This document shows positions 25,486-34,344 of a DNA stretch of 64,000 nucleotides, one piece after another. The notes below the pieces were generated by a model, which saw nothing but the letters and a program-made list of their open reading frames with translations, searched no databases and was not told the DNA's origin. Position numbers and translations under genes: made by a program. Position 1 is the stretch's first letter. Each line of letters begins with the position of its first letter. The DNA lies in NCBI RefSeq assembly GCF_009295635.1, contig NZ_WHIW01000007.1, positions 1-64,000 of the forward strand, given 5' to 3'. The DNA comes from Alkalilimnicola sp. S0819 (GTDB lineage Bacteria; Pseudomonadota; Gammaproteobacteria; Nitrococcales; WHIW01).

Positions 25486-26816
25486 AACTCGCCCCGCTGT
25501 CGCTGAACGCGCGCAGCATGCTGGGCGGGGCGCTGGTGATCGGCATTTTCGTGCTGCTCACCGGCGTGGCCCTGGAGCGCGCCTTCGAGGGCGCGGCGCG
25601 GGCGGCCCTCGAGGAGCGCCTGCGCGGGCAGCTTTTTCTGCTCATGGGCGAGGGCGAAGTCACGCCGGACGGGCGCTTCGAGCTGCCTGGCCCCAGTGCC
25701 ATCGAGCGCCTCAACCAGCCGGACAGTGGGCTCTACGCCGCGGTGTACGAGCAGGGCGAAGCGCTTTGGGTATCACCCTCGGTGCTCGCCGCCGAGCCGC
25801 CGCTGCGCGCGCGGCTGGCCACCGGCGAATGGCGCTTTACCGAGCAGTGGGCGGACGGTCAGCGCTGGCTGGTGCTCGGTTTCGGGGTGGAGTGGCAGTT
25901 GGAGAGCGGTGCGCGGGCGCTGAGCTTCAGTATCGCCGAGCACGGTGAGCTGCTCGCCGCCCAGATCCAGCCCTACCGCCGGGTGCTCTGGCGTTGGCTG
26001 GGGGGCATGGCGGTGCTGCTGCTGGCGACGCAGTTGCTGGTGCTGCGTTGGGGCTTGCGGCCGCTGCGTCGCGTGGCGCGGGATGTGGGCGAGATCGAGG
26101 CCGGGCGGCGGGAGAGCTTGGGCGGGGGTTACCCGCGGGAGCTGCGCCCCCTGACCGGCAACCTGGACGCCTTGCTGCGCCACGAGCGCATGCAGCAGCA
26201 GCGCCACCGCGATGCGCTGGCGGATCTGGCCCACAGCCTGAAGACGCCGCTGGCGGTGCTGCAAGGTAGCCGCGACGAGCCCGAGGCGGTGGAAGAGCAG
26301 GTGGCGCGCATGCGCCGGAGTATCGACTACCAGTTGCAGCGCGCCGCCACCGCCGGGCGGAGTGCTTTCCATACGCCCCTGTCGCTGGAGGAGGCCTTGC
26401 GCGGTCTGTGCGCCGCCCTGGAGAAGGTCTACGCCGAGCGGGCGCTGACACTGGAACTGGCGCTGCCCCCGGGGGCGCGGGTGCTGGCGGATGCCGGCGA
26501 CATGACCGAGCTGTTCGGCAATCTGCTGGATAACGCCTGCAAATGGGCGCGCGCTCGGGTGCGGCTCAGTGGCCGCGCGGAAGGTGGCTGGTTGATGCTG
26601 CGCCTGGATGACGACGGCCCGGGTTTCGGCGCCGGTGAGAGCGAACGCCTGCGCCGTCGCGGGGTGCGGGGTGATGAGCGCGTGCCGGGGCAGGGCATTG
26701 GCCTGGCGGTGGCGGACCAGATTGTGCGCGCCTATGGGGCGGAGCTGCGCATCGGCGCCAGCGATTGGGGTGGGGCTCGACTGAGCTTTCGCCTGCCGCG
26801 GGCGGCGGGGCCCTGA
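25482..26816 (+). CDS. Sensor histidine kinase (PhoQ-like)
   Basis: 444 aa from ATG 25482. First helix at about 14-32, periplasmic sensor to about 165, second helix near 172-190, a HAMP-like stretch, then DLAHSLKTPLAVLQ with the phospho-acceptor His. N box ELFGNLLDNACKWA, G1 LDDDGPGF and G2 GQGIGLAVADQIV are intact. Layout and dimerisation helix resemble PhoQ. The periplasmic domain is acidic in places (EGEVTPDGRFELPG), which in PhoQ proteins is used for divalent cations; this is an analogy only. Confidence 0.9.
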   Translation: MKLAPLSLNARSMLGGALVIGIFVLLTGVALERAFEGAARAALEERLRGQLFLLMGEGEVTPDGRFELPGPSAIERLNQPDSGLYAAVYEQGEALWVSPSVLAAEPPLRARLATGEWRFTEQWADGQRWLVLGFGVEWQLESGARALSFSIAEHGELLAAQIQPYRRVLWRWLGGMAVLLLATQLLVLRWGLRPLRRVARDVGEIEAGRRESLGGGYPRELRPLTGNLDALLRHERMQQQRHRDALADLAHSLKTPLAVLQGSRDEPEAVEEQVARMRRSIDYQLQRAATAGRSAFHTPLSLEEALRGLCAALEKVYAERALTLELALPPGARVLADAGDMTELFGNLLDNACKWARARVRLSGRAEGGWLMLRLDDDGPGFGAGESERLRRRGVRGDERVPGQGIGLAVADQIVRAYGAELRIGASDWGGARLSFRLPRAAGP

Positions 26817-26858
26817 GCCGGCACGCGGCCGGCCCGGGGCCGTGGATGTCAGCGCTGC

Positions 26859-27650
26859 TCAGACATTCAGTTTATCGTTGACGGTGTCCAGCAGCTTTTG
26901 CACCTGCGCGCGCTCCAGTCCCTGGGGGTGGTTCTTCAGGTACTGCTCACTGACACTGCGCAGGTGGCGCAGCTTCTTGTAACGCTGCTCCGGCCCCTCG
27001 GCGCGCTCGTATTGCTGCTGCACGCTCTCGATGAAGGCGTAGTGCTCGCTCGCCTTGGCCTGCGCCACCCGTGTGCGCCAGTGCGCATGAAGCGCCTGGA
27101 GTTGCGTGTTCTGCGCTTGTCCCCGCAGGGCCTTGCCCAGCGTGTGCTCGGCCCGCACCGGGTTGAGATCCCGCTCCGCGGCATAGGCTTCCAGCAGCAC
27201 GGCGGCCGGTTCGCCCAGGGCGATGCCGTGCACGCCCTGCACACAGCAGCTTAGATCGGCGACGAGCAGGTGGGTATCGGGCACCGCTTCGGTGCTGGTC
27301 ACGCGGAATCGATCCTCGCCCAGCGGCGCGATGTTCACCGGGATCGGCGCGCGGGCGCCGGCCAGGGCGATCGGCCGGGCCTCCAGTGTGAAACGCCCCG
27401 GGTGGAACTCGGGGTAATGAACCAGCAGTTCCACGGTCTCGTTGCCCCGGTTCGCCACCGGGAAGTCGAACATGTGCGCGGTGAAGTCGTGGTTCAGGTA
27501 GGGGATGTTGGGCAGAGACCGGGCCGGGATGTAGTCCTCGCCGGTCTTCAGATACAGGCCATAGGCCTCGGTGCCCGGCGGCGCGGCCTGGGCGAGGCCC
27601 AGCACGGCGAGACCGAGCAGCACGACCAGGCTGCGAATCGATTGCATCAT
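26859..27650 (-). CDS. Exported protein of unknown function
   Basis: 263 aa from ATG 27650 (GGAG upstream). Signal peptide IRSLVVLLGLAVLGLAQAAP. The N-terminal half looks beta-rich (NHDFTAHMFDFPVANRG, VELLVHYPEFHPGRFTLEA) and contains an adjacent cysteine pair in DLSCCVQGVHG. The C-terminal half is a long charged helix region (HWRTRVAQAKASEHYAFIESV) that may form a coiled coil. Convergent with the kinase gene. I recognise no family. Confidence 0.7.
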   Translation of the reverse strand: MMQSIRSLVVLLGLAVLGLAQAAPPGTEAYGLYLKTGEDYIPARSLPNIPYLNHDFTAHMFDFPVANRGNETVELLVHYPEFHPGRFTLEARPIALAGARAPIPVNIAPLGEDRFRVTSTEAVPDTHLLVADLSCCVQGVHGIALGEPAAVLLEAYAAERDLNPVRAEHTLGKALRGQAQNTQLQALHAHWRTRVAQAKASEHYAFIESVQQQYERAEGPEQRYKKLRHLRSVSEQYLKNHPQGLERAQVQKLLDTVNDKLNV

Positions 27651-27934
27651 GGAAAACTCCCTGTTGGTTTTTTGGTTCCCTGGATTCGGCGCGTGATGCC
27701 CGACAAGGTTGGCCAAAAACCCGACAGACCCGGAGAGCCCGGATCGGGAGTGCAAGGCGGTGGCTTCCGTGCCGAGCTCGGGTTGCCGCTGCGCAGCGTC
27801 CCGAGCGCCGCCGGCTATTCTTGCAGAAGCCGTCAGGGCAGACAACGACGGCGTGGCGCGCCGCCCACGCCGCCCTTGCCCAGGGGTGGGGCACCGGCCA
27901 GGCGGCGCAGGCCGGGGAGTCGCTCAACGCGTCC

Positions 27935-28777
27935 TCAGCGTTGACGGCGCAGCGCCTGCTCCAGTCGGCGCATCTGCGCCTGCAGCGCGCTCACCTGCGC
28001 CAGCAGGTCTTCGCGTTCGGTGTGCGCCCGACGCTCGCGCTCTTCCAGGCGTTTCTCTTCCGCCGCGTGCAGCTCCTGCATGCTGTTGACGATGATGCCG
28101 ATGAACAGGTTCAGCACCGTGAAGGTGGTCATGAGGATGAAGGGAATGAAGTACAGCCAGGCGTAGGGGTACTGTTCCATCACCGGGCGCACGATGCCCA
28201 TGGACCAGCTCTCCAGGGTCATGATCTGGAACAGGCTGTACAGCGCCCCGGGAATGGTGCCGAACCACTCGGGAAAGGCCGCGCCGAACAGCCCCACCCC
28301 CATCACTGCGAACACGTAGAAGACCAGCCCCAGCAGCACCCCGATCCAGCCGATGCCGGGAAGGGCGTGGAGCAGCGAATCGACGATGATGCGCAGCCGG
28401 CCCATGCTCGAGACCAGTCGCAGCACGCGCAGCACCCGCAGGCTGCGCAACACCGACAGCGGTCCGGCCGTGGGTATCAGGGAAACGCCGACTACCAGCA
28501 GGTCGAACACGTTCCAACCGTTGCGGAAAAAGCGCGGTCCCCAGGCGATGAGCTTGAGCGCGATTTCCAGGGTGAACACAGCGATCAGCGCCCGGTCGAG
28601 CAGGTGTAGTGCCTCGCCATAGCGCGCGGTGACGGTTTGAGACGTTTCCAGCCCCAGGGTGATGGCGTTGAGGGTGATCAGGGCGATGATGGCGTGGTGG
28701 GGGATCGGGCTGTCGATCCACTGTCCCAGGCGTGCGCGAAAGGTGGCGATGTCCGGCATGCGGGGGCTCACTGGCAT
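27935..28777 (-). CDS. Bacterial voltage-gated sodium channel (NaChBac/NavAb type)
   Basis: 280 aa, one six-helix repeat that should assemble as a tetramer. S4 at about 109-128 carries arginine every third residue (SVLRSLRVLRVLRLVSSMGR). The pore filter TLESWS at 187-192 within FQIMTLESWSMGIVRPVM is the sodium-selective signature of NavAb. The cytoplasmic tail (about 235-280) is a charged coiled coil, typical of the family. Start chosen at ATG 28777 because TATAAT at 28796-28801 (minus strand) puts the transcript start just upstream; ATG 28759 is an alternative. Family members are common in alkaliphiles and halophiles. Confidence 0.92.
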   Translation of the reverse strand: MPVSPRMPDIATFRARLGQWIDSPIPHHAIIALITLNAITLGLETSQTVTARYGEALHLLDRALIAVFTLEIALKLIAWGPRFFRNGWNVFDLLVVGVSLIPTAGPLSVLRSLRVLRVLRLVSSMGRLRIIVDSLLHALPGIGWIGVLLGLVFYVFAVMGVGLFGAAFPEWFGTIPGALYSLFQIMTLESWSMGIVRPVMEQYPYAWLYFIPFILMTTFTVLNLFIGIIVNSMQELHAAEEKRLEERERRAHTEREDLLAQVSALQAQMRRLEQALRRQR

Positions 28778-28883
28778 GGGGTTCAAGTGGGCGCGATTAT
28801 AAACAAATGCCGGGGCCAGAAAAGAAGAGAGCCGGCGTAGGAGCCGGCCCAAGAGGAGGAGAGAGGGAAAACTGTGTAAGCTG

Positions 28884-29060
28884 TCAGCCGGCCTGGGCCA
28901 TGCCGCCCAGACCGTGCTGGGCGGTGTCGCTGTCCTTGCGCCGGCGCAGACGGCGGATCATCGCGGCGATGAAGTCGCTGCGCTCGCGCCGCGCGGCGCG
29001 CATGATCAGCTCGATCTGCTGCCAATCGAGCTCGGCGTATGCGGGGATCTGCTGGTTCAT
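28884..29060 (-). CDS. Small basic helical protein
   Basis: 58 aa from ATG 29060, with GGGAGG at ideal distance. MNQQIPAYAELDWQQIELIM is followed by RAARRERSDFIAAMIRRLRR, one long amphipathic basic helix, then a glycine-rich end. It looks like a small regulatory or membrane-associated protein; short helical proteins of similar make-up are widespread in proteobacteria. Divergent from the LysR regulator, which may control it. Confidence 0.65.
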   Translation of the reverse strand: MNQQIPAYAELDWQQIELIMRAARRERSDFIAAMIRRLRRRKDSDTAQHGLGGMAQAG

Positions 29061-29162
29061 GGTCATGCCTCCCATGTGGTCCTGTGTGCGGTTCGTCTCC
29101 CGACTGTTGCAATGCATCATACGCGTTCTCTTTTTTGAGGAGAAGGCCATTGTTGGAATATT

Positions 29163-29185
29163 ATCTGTGACCAAATGGAACAGAT
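29163..29185. promoter_or_regulatory. Possible LysR operator
   Basis: ATCTGT and ACAGAT form a perfect 6-bp inverted repeat 11 bases apart, between the small gene and the LysR gene and ending 14 bp before the LysR GTG. LysR-type regulators commonly bind such T-N11-A dyads ahead of their own gene. Confidence 0.5.
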
Positions 29186-29199
29186 AGGGAGACTGCTTC

Positions 29200-30102
29200 G
29201 TGGACCACATCTCTGAAATCAGCGTCTTTGTACAAGCGGCGCGTTATGGCAGCTTTTCGGCCGCCGCCCGTGCCCTGGATCTTAGCCCCTCGGCGGTGAG
29301 CAAGCAGGTGCGCCGCCTGGAGGATCGGCTGGGGGTGCGGCTGTTCAACCGCACCACCCGCAAGATGAGCCTGACCGAGGCGGGGCGCTCCTTTCACCAG
29401 AGCTGTGTGCGCATCATGCAGGAGCTGGAAGAGGCCGAGGAAGCGGCCGGCGCCTATCACCAGGCGGTGCGCGGCACCTTGCGCGTCAGCGCCACCGCGG
29501 CTTTCACCCGCATCAACGTGCTACCCCACATCAACGAATTCCTGGAACAGCACCCGGATCTGGATCTGCAGCTGGAACTCACCGACCGTTCGGTGGACGT
29601 GGTGGCCGAGGGGCTGGATGTGACCATACGGCTGGCCGAGCAGTTGGAGGATCCGTCGCTGGTGGCCCGGCGGCTGGTAACCAACGAGCGCATCGTCTGC
29701 GCCTCGCCCGATTATCTGGCGCGCCACGGCATGCCGAAGACCCCGGAAGACCTGCTGCGCCACAACTGTCTGACCATGTACACCCTGGCGGATTTCAACG
29801 ACTGGGCCTTCGAGGACGAGAAGGGCCGTCGGGTGATTCATGTGAACGGCAACTTCCACGCCAATACCGGTGACGCCCTGGCCCAGGCGGTGGTGGGGGG
29901 CGTGGGCCTGGCCCGGCTGTCCGCCTGGCTGGTGGCTGATGCGCTGCAGGATGGTCGGCTGGTGCATGTGCTGCCCGAGTACCCCCATTCGGAATCCGCC
30001 TTTTACGTGCTCTATCCCCAGGGGCGCTACGTTTCGCGCAAGGTGCGGGTGTTCGTGGACTGGCTGGTGGAGCTTTTCGCCAACAAGCCCAGCCCAGCCT
30101 GA
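29200..30102 (+). CDS. LysR-family transcriptional regulator
   Basis: 300 aa from a GTG at 29200, supported by AGGGAG 8 bases upstream. The N-terminal winged helix AARYGSFSAAARALDLSPSA, then VSKQVRRLEDRLGVRLFNR, is classic LysR. The effector domain starts RGTLRVSATAAF and resembles the DmlR/AaeR branch. Divergent neighbour at 28884 and the dyad at 29163 suggest autoregulation and control of that small gene. Effector unknown. Confidence 0.9.
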   Translation: MDHISEISVFVQAARYGSFSAAARALDLSPSAVSKQVRRLEDRLGVRLFNRTTRKMSLTEAGRSFHQSCVRIMQELEEAEEAAGAYHQAVRGTLRVSATAAFTRINVLPHINEFLEQHPDLDLQLELTDRSVDVVAEGLDVTIRLAEQLEDPSLVARRLVTNERIVCASPDYLARHGMPKTPEDLLRHNCLTMYTLADFNDWAFEDEKGRRVIHVNGNFHANTGDALAQAVVGGVGLARLSAWLVADALQDGRLVHVLPEYPHSESAFYVLYPQGRYVSRKVRVFVDWLVELFANKPSPA

Positions 30103-30125
30103 TGGTGGTGCCCTTGCACCGCCTT

Positions 30126-30151
30126 CAACCCCATGGCTGGGGGGTCTTTTT
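30126..30151 (+). terminator. Probable intrinsic terminator after the LysR gene
   Basis: A C-rich arm (ACCCC) and a G-rich arm (GGGGT) are followed directly by CTTTTT. The stem is short, but the U-tract is clear. Confidence 0.45.
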
Positions 30152-30240
30152 GCGGTTGCAGCATGGGGTGCGCTCCGCTACCGTTCCCGAACGGGGCGGC
30201 TGCCCCGATTCCCGAATCTGACAAAAACAGGGCACAAGCC

Positions 30241-31023
30241 ATGAAGAAGTGGATACTGATACTGCTTGCGATGCTGGTGGCCGGTACGGCCCAGGCGCTG
30301 AACCCGGTGCAGGAAAGCTACGTGGAGCGGCTTGCCCGGGGCGGTTTCATCAGCCTCAAGGATGTCTCCCAGAGCATCTACCACAGCGGTGAGCGTGACA
30401 CCCAGGTGCTCGACGTACTGGCCGAGGTGCTGCTGCAGGACTACCAGCGGGCGCGCGGCCGCGGCGAGCTGGATGCCGTGGCCTGGGGGGCGAAGGCGCT
30501 GGGCGCCTCCGGCAACGGCCGTTATCACGGCGTGCTCTCCGAGATCGATCGGAACAACACGCAGCGCAAGCTGAGCAAGCACGTGAGCCGTGCCCTGTCC
30601 GACGTGGGCGCGCCCAGCGGCGAGCAGTACCAGCGCGGCATGGTGGATCTGGCGAAACTCCAGGAAAGCGGCGCTTCCGCCGCCCGCTCCGCCCCGAGCA
30701 AAAAGGCGGCCCCGGCCCGCCGGCAGGCCGCCGCGCCGGCCGCCGCGCCGGCCGCCCAGGGCAACTACGAGAGCTTGAGCCTGGTGCGCGAGGGCATGTC
30801 CATGCAGGAGGTCTACGACCTGGTGGGGCCGCCCTCGGCCACCTACAGCCGTCAGACCGGCAAGGCCTGGAAGCCCTTCAATTACCGCGGCAACGATATC
30901 GTGCGCACCTACGCCCTGTACAAGAACCAGGGCCGGGTGGTGTTCTCCAACACCAGCCGTTACAGCGGCGTGCAGCGGGTGCGTGAAGTCATCATCGACC
31001 CCAACGAGTCCGGTTACCCCTAA
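30241..31023 (+). CDS. Exported protein with BamE/SmpA-like C-terminal domain
   Basis: 260 aa from ATG 30241. Signal peptide KKWILILLAMLVAGTAQA. A central Ala/Pro/Arg-rich linker (about 150-177) joins an N-terminal helical part (QESYVERLARGGFISLKDVS) to a C-terminal domain LVREGMSMQEVYDLVGPPSA, which carries the GMs..eV...lG.P pattern of SmpA/OmlA domains. Such domains work in the envelope. There is no lipobox cysteine, so it is not a BamE lipoprotein. Role unknown. Confidence 0.75.
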   Translation: MKKWILILLAMLVAGTAQALNPVQESYVERLARGGFISLKDVSQSIYHSGERDTQVLDVLAEVLLQDYQRARGRGELDAVAWGAKALGASGNGRYHGVLSEIDRNNTQRKLSKHVSRALSDVGAPSGEQYQRGMVDLAKLQESGASAARSAPSKKAAPARRQAAAPAAAPAAQGNYESLSLVREGMSMQEVYDLVGPPSATYSRQTGKAWKPFNYRGNDIVRTYALYKNQGRVVFSNTSRYSGVQRVREVIIDPNESGYP

Positions 31024-31052
31024 GACGGGCAGGGCGTGAGCCTGCCTCGATG

Positions 31053-31078
31053 AACGGGCGCCCCGCGGGGCGCCCGTT
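31053..31078. terminator. 26-bp perfect palindrome, bidirectional terminator
   Basis: Thirteen bases starting AACGGGCGCC are perfectly self-complementary with the next thirteen. It lies between convergent genes (BamE-like, stop 31023; HtrA-like protease, stop 31090). Confidence 0.65.
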
Positions 31079-31089
31079 GCCTTTCGGCT

Positions 31090-32190
31090 TCAGGAAAACG
31101 GTGCCGGCAGTAAGGCCACCGGATAGTCGAGCTCGGCGGGCGCTTCCGCCATCACGGCGGGCTCCTCGACGATCTCCACGTCGCGGTCGATCACCGCTCC
31201 GTCCCGTTGCAGCCGCAGGCGCAGGCGTTCGCCCACCTGGCGCAGCGCGACCCGGTTGCGCAACTGGGCGCTGCGCTGCAGCGCCTCGCCGTCCGCGGCG
31301 AGGATCACATCACCCTGGCGCAGGCCCGCCCGCGCCGCGCCGGACCCTTTCAGGACCTCCCGCACCAGTACCCGCGGCGGGCGCGCCTCGTCCGCGGGCC
31401 ATTGTTCCTCCACCAGCAGGCCGATGCGGCCGCGGTGCAGGTCCCCCTGAGCGCTCATCTGCAGGCCCACGCGCCGGGCAATGTCGCCGGGCAGGGCGAA
31501 ACCGATACCGATGCTGCCGCCGCCGGGGGCGAGGATGGCCAGATTGATGCCCACCACCTCGCCCTTGAGGTTCACCAGCGGCCCGCCGGAGTGGCCCGGA
31601 TTGATGGCCGCATCGGTCTGGATGAAGTCCTCATAGCCCTGTATGCCCAAGCCTTGCCGGCCCAGCGCCGAGACCACCCCGCTGCTGATGCTCGCGTACA
31701 GGCCGAAGGGGTTGCCGATAGCGAGCACCAGATCGCCCACACGGGTGCTGCCGGGCTTGCTCCAGACCAGGTTCCGCAGCCCCGGCGGCGGGTGCGCGAT
31801 ATGCAACAGCGCCAGATCCGTACTCGGGTCGGTGCCGACCAGTCGGGCTTGGCGGCGGTGCCCGTCATGACTGCGCACGGTGATGCGCTCGGCTGCTTCC
31901 AGCACGTGGGCATTGGTCAGAATGTGGCCACGCTCCGCATCCAGCACCACCCCGGCACCGATGCCCTCGAACTGCCTCTTCCCCGCTCCGGCCAGCGCCG
32001 GCGCGCCGGAGCCCCGGTCGAGCGGCCCTTCCACGACGATATCCACCACACCGGGCAGCACCCGCTCCAGCAGTGGCGCCAGAGTGGGCGCCTCGCCCCG
32101 CGGCAGCGTGGCCGCCGAAGGCGCGGCGACCACTGGGGTGGCGCCCAGGAGCAGGGAGAGCAGCAGGAACACCAGCCTGAAGTGGCGCAT
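31090..32190 (-). CDS. HtrA/DegP-like trypsin-type serine protease with one PDZ domain
   Basis: 366 aa with signal peptide (FRLVFLLLSLLLGATPVVAA). Triad: H95 in LTNAHVLEAA, D125 in STDLALL, S201 in NPGHSGGPLVN. The motif before the serine is GHSGGP rather than the near-universal GNSGGP. A single PDZ domain follows (VREVLKGSGAARAGLRQGDVILAADGEAL), as in DegS or shorter DegQ-like proteins, and a short proline-rich end closes it. Expected to act in periplasmic quality control or regulated proteolysis. Size between DegS (355) and DegQ (455). Confidence 0.87.
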   Translation of the reverse strand: MRHFRLVFLLLSLLLGATPVVAAPSAATLPRGEAPTLAPLLERVLPGVVDIVVEGPLDRGSGAPALAGAGKRQFEGIGAGVVLDAERGHILTNAHVLEAAERITVRSHDGHRRQARLVGTDPSTDLALLHIAHPPPGLRNLVWSKPGSTRVGDLVLAIGNPFGLYASISSGVVSALGRQGLGIQGYEDFIQTDAAINPGHSGGPLVNLKGEVVGINLAILAPGGGSIGIGFALPGDIARRVGLQMSAQGDLHRGRIGLLVEEQWPADEARPPRVLVREVLKGSGAARAGLRQGDVILAADGEALQRSAQLRNRVALRQVGERLRLRLQRDGAVIDRDVEIVEEPAVMAEAPAELDYPVALLPAPFS

Positions 32191-32337
32191 GAGGAACCGC
32201 CCGCGGTATGCCGCTTGAGTGTCTCCTTATCTACCGTGCGGGCGGCGGCGACGGGTTCAAGGCGGCGCTTGGGCGCCGGCGCGCGCGGCGCTACCATGAG
32301 CGCCTAATCCCGGGAACAAGAAGCAGGCAGCACCATC

Positions 32338-33240
32338 ATGGTGGAAATCAGCCCCGTCGAACGTGTTCAGCGCATCGAAGCGCCGCGTTTTCAGCTGGCG
32401 TACAAGAAACCCGCGCGGCCGCTGGTCATGGAGCGCCTTACCGAGGGCTGGACGGCGCGCGAGCGCTGGTCGGTGGAGTATCTGCGCGATGTGGCCGGGG
32501 ACGTGGAGGTGCCGCTCTACGACAGCGTCCCCTCCCGCGGGCGCAAGCACCAGCACGCGCCCGCCGCCCGCATGCCGTTGGCGCGGTACCTGGACCGGCT
32601 GGAGGCCGGCGAGAACGATTTACGCATGTTCTTCTTCAACATCCTGGCCGCCGTGCCGCGGCTCACCGAGGATTTCCACTACCCGGAGTTGGGGCTGAAG
32701 CTCTTTCGCAAACTGCCGGTGCTTTTCATGGGCGGGCGCGGGGCGCGGGTGCAGATGCACTTCGACATCGATCTGGCGGACCTGCTGCTGTGCCATTTCG
32801 GCGGGCGCAAACGGGTGCTGCTGTTCCCGCCCGAGCAAGGGGGCAACCTGTACCGGGTGCCGTTCTCCTTCAGCGCCCTGTTCGATGTGAACATCGAACA
32901 GCCCGATTACCAGCGCTTCCCCGCTCTGCGGCAGGCGCGCGGGCAGGTGGCGGAGCTGAACCACGGCGATGTGCTCTACGTTCCGCCCGGCTACTGGCAT
33001 TACGTGATCTATGAGGAACTGGGCTTTTCCATGACCCTGCGCGCCTTTCCCCGGCAGCCGGGCAACTTTGCCCGCATGCTGAACAATCTATTGGTGCTGC
33101 GCACCGTGGACGGGCTCGGGCGCCGCTTCGTGGGCGAGCCCTGGAACCGGCGCAATGAGCGCCGTGCGGTGGCCAGGACCCATCGGCGTCTGGCGACTGG
33201 AGAGGCCGCGGCGGCGACGCCCGGGCGTGAACAGGGCTGA
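32338..33240 (+). CDS. JmjC/cupin-8 type Fe(II) dioxygenase-like protein
   Basis: 300 aa. Iron ligands are probably H and D in VQMHFDIDLADLLLC and the H in DVLYVPPGYWHYV; FGGRKRVLLFPPEQGGNLYR is the typical intervening segment with a 2-oxoglutarate-binding lysine or arginine. Family members hydroxylate protein or tRNA substrates. Basic C-terminal tail. Alone on its strand, so no substrate hint. Confidence 0.85.
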   Translation: MVEISPVERVQRIEAPRFQLAYKKPARPLVMERLTEGWTARERWSVEYLRDVAGDVEVPLYDSVPSRGRKHQHAPAARMPLARYLDRLEAGENDLRMFFFNILAAVPRLTEDFHYPELGLKLFRKLPVLFMGGRGARVQMHFDIDLADLLLCHFGGRKRVLLFPPEQGGNLYRVPFSFSALFDVNIEQPDYQRFPALRQARGQVAELNHGDVLYVPPGYWHYVIYEELGFSMTLRAFPRQPGNFARMLNNLLVLRTVDGLGRRFVGEPWNRRNERRAVARTHRRLATGEAAAATPGREQG

Positions 33241-33312
33241 GCCGGAAGGCCGGCCCGTTCGCGGGCGCGCCGCTTCAGCGTGAGGTGGAGAGGTGAATTG
33301 GCGGCCGGCCGC

Positions 33313-33504
33313 TCAGCGCCGGTCCTGAATGAAGCGGTTCATGGGGTCCCTGTGGCGCTGTTCGTTGGGGCGCGGCCGGTGCCGCTCATCCTCCAGCTCT
33401 TCCAGGGTGCCCGGGTCGAGGTTTTCCGCATCCATTCGGCGCCGCTGGCGGGCCGTGCGGCGGCTGCGGATCATGGCTTCCAGGCCGCGCTGTTGATCAG
33501 CCAT
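33313..33504 (-). CDS. Small highly charged protein
   Basis: 63 aa from ATG 33504, preceded by AGGGAG at good distance. MADQQRGLEAMIRSRRTARQ is followed by RRRMDAENLDPGTLEELEDE and an Arg/Pro/His-rich end ending IQDRR. Strongly charged, probably disordered. No family recognised. Divergent from azlC across 130 bp. Confidence 0.5.
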   Translation of the reverse strand: MADQQRGLEAMIRSRRTARQRRRMDAENLDPGTLEELEDERHRPRPNEQRHRDPMNRFIQDRR

Positions 33505-33636
33505 AAGGTATTCTCCCTGCTGTCTTTCTCGGGGTGTCAATGTTTTGACTATCCGATTCGTGCTTGGTTCCGCCGCTGGTGAAATCCCCCGCCGCTCCTT
33601 ACCATGCGGTGCTGCACTGGCTGTTAGGAGATCGCC

Positions 33637-34344
33637 TTGAAGGTCGAAGCCTCGTCCCGTGCCGCGTTCTGGGAGGGTGTGCGCATGATCGCCCCCATGT
33701 TGCCCGGAATTTTCCCCTTCGGCCTCACCGCGGGTGTCGCCGCCGTGGACGCGGGGCTCGCGCCCGCCCATGGCATCGGCGCGTCCATCCTGATCTATGC
33801 CGGGGCCTCGCAGCTGGTGGTCATGCAGTTGATCGGCGACGGCGCCCTGCCCATGATCATGGTGCTCACCGCCTACGTGGTGAACCTGCGGTTCGCCATG
33901 TACAGCGCCGGTCTGGCGCCGCATTTCTCCCATCTGCCCCGGCGTTGGCAGTGGCCCTTGGCCTATATGATCACCGACCAGGCCTATACCCTCACCGTGC
34001 TGCGCGCCGAGCAGCACCCCTCGCGCACCGACGCCGTGCCCTTTTATCTGGGCGCGGCGGGGGTCATGTGGCTGGTCTGGCAGATCGCCACCGCCATCGG
34101 TGCCTTCGTGGGCGCGCTGGTGCCGTCGAGCTGGTCGCTGGGTTTCGCCGTGCCGCTGATCTTCATGGGAATGCTGGTGCTGGCGGTCAACGACAAGCCT
34201 ACGATGGTGGCCGCCGTGGTGGGCGGGGCGGTGGCCCTGCTGGGTCATGCCTTGCCCATGAACCTGGGGCTTTTCCTGGGGGCGGTGGCGGGTATCGCCG
34301 CCGGCGTGCTGGCCGAATGGCGACTGGGGAGGGGGAAGGCATGA
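33637..34344 (+). CDS. azlC: AzlC family branched-chain amino acid exporter, large subunit
   Basis: 235 aa from a TTG start at 33637, supported by AGGAG 8 bases upstream. Membrane protein with IAPMLPGIFPFGLTAGVAAV, GASILIYAGASQLVVMQLI and LTAYVVNLRFAMYSAGLAPH, the AzlC signatures. Pairs with AzlD, encoded downstream with an ATGA overlap, to export branched-chain amino acids in characterised systems. Confidence 0.9.
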   Translation: MKVEASSRAAFWEGVRMIAPMLPGIFPFGLTAGVAAVDAGLAPAHGIGASILIYAGASQLVVMQLIGDGALPMIMVLTAYVVNLRFAMYSAGLAPHFSHLPRRWQWPLAYMITDQAYTLTVLRAEQHPSRTDAVPFYLGAAGVMWLVWQIATAIGAFVGALVPSSWSLGFAVPLIFMGMLVLAVNDKPTMVAAVVGGAVALLGHALPMNLGLFLGAVAGIAAGVLAEWRLGRGKA

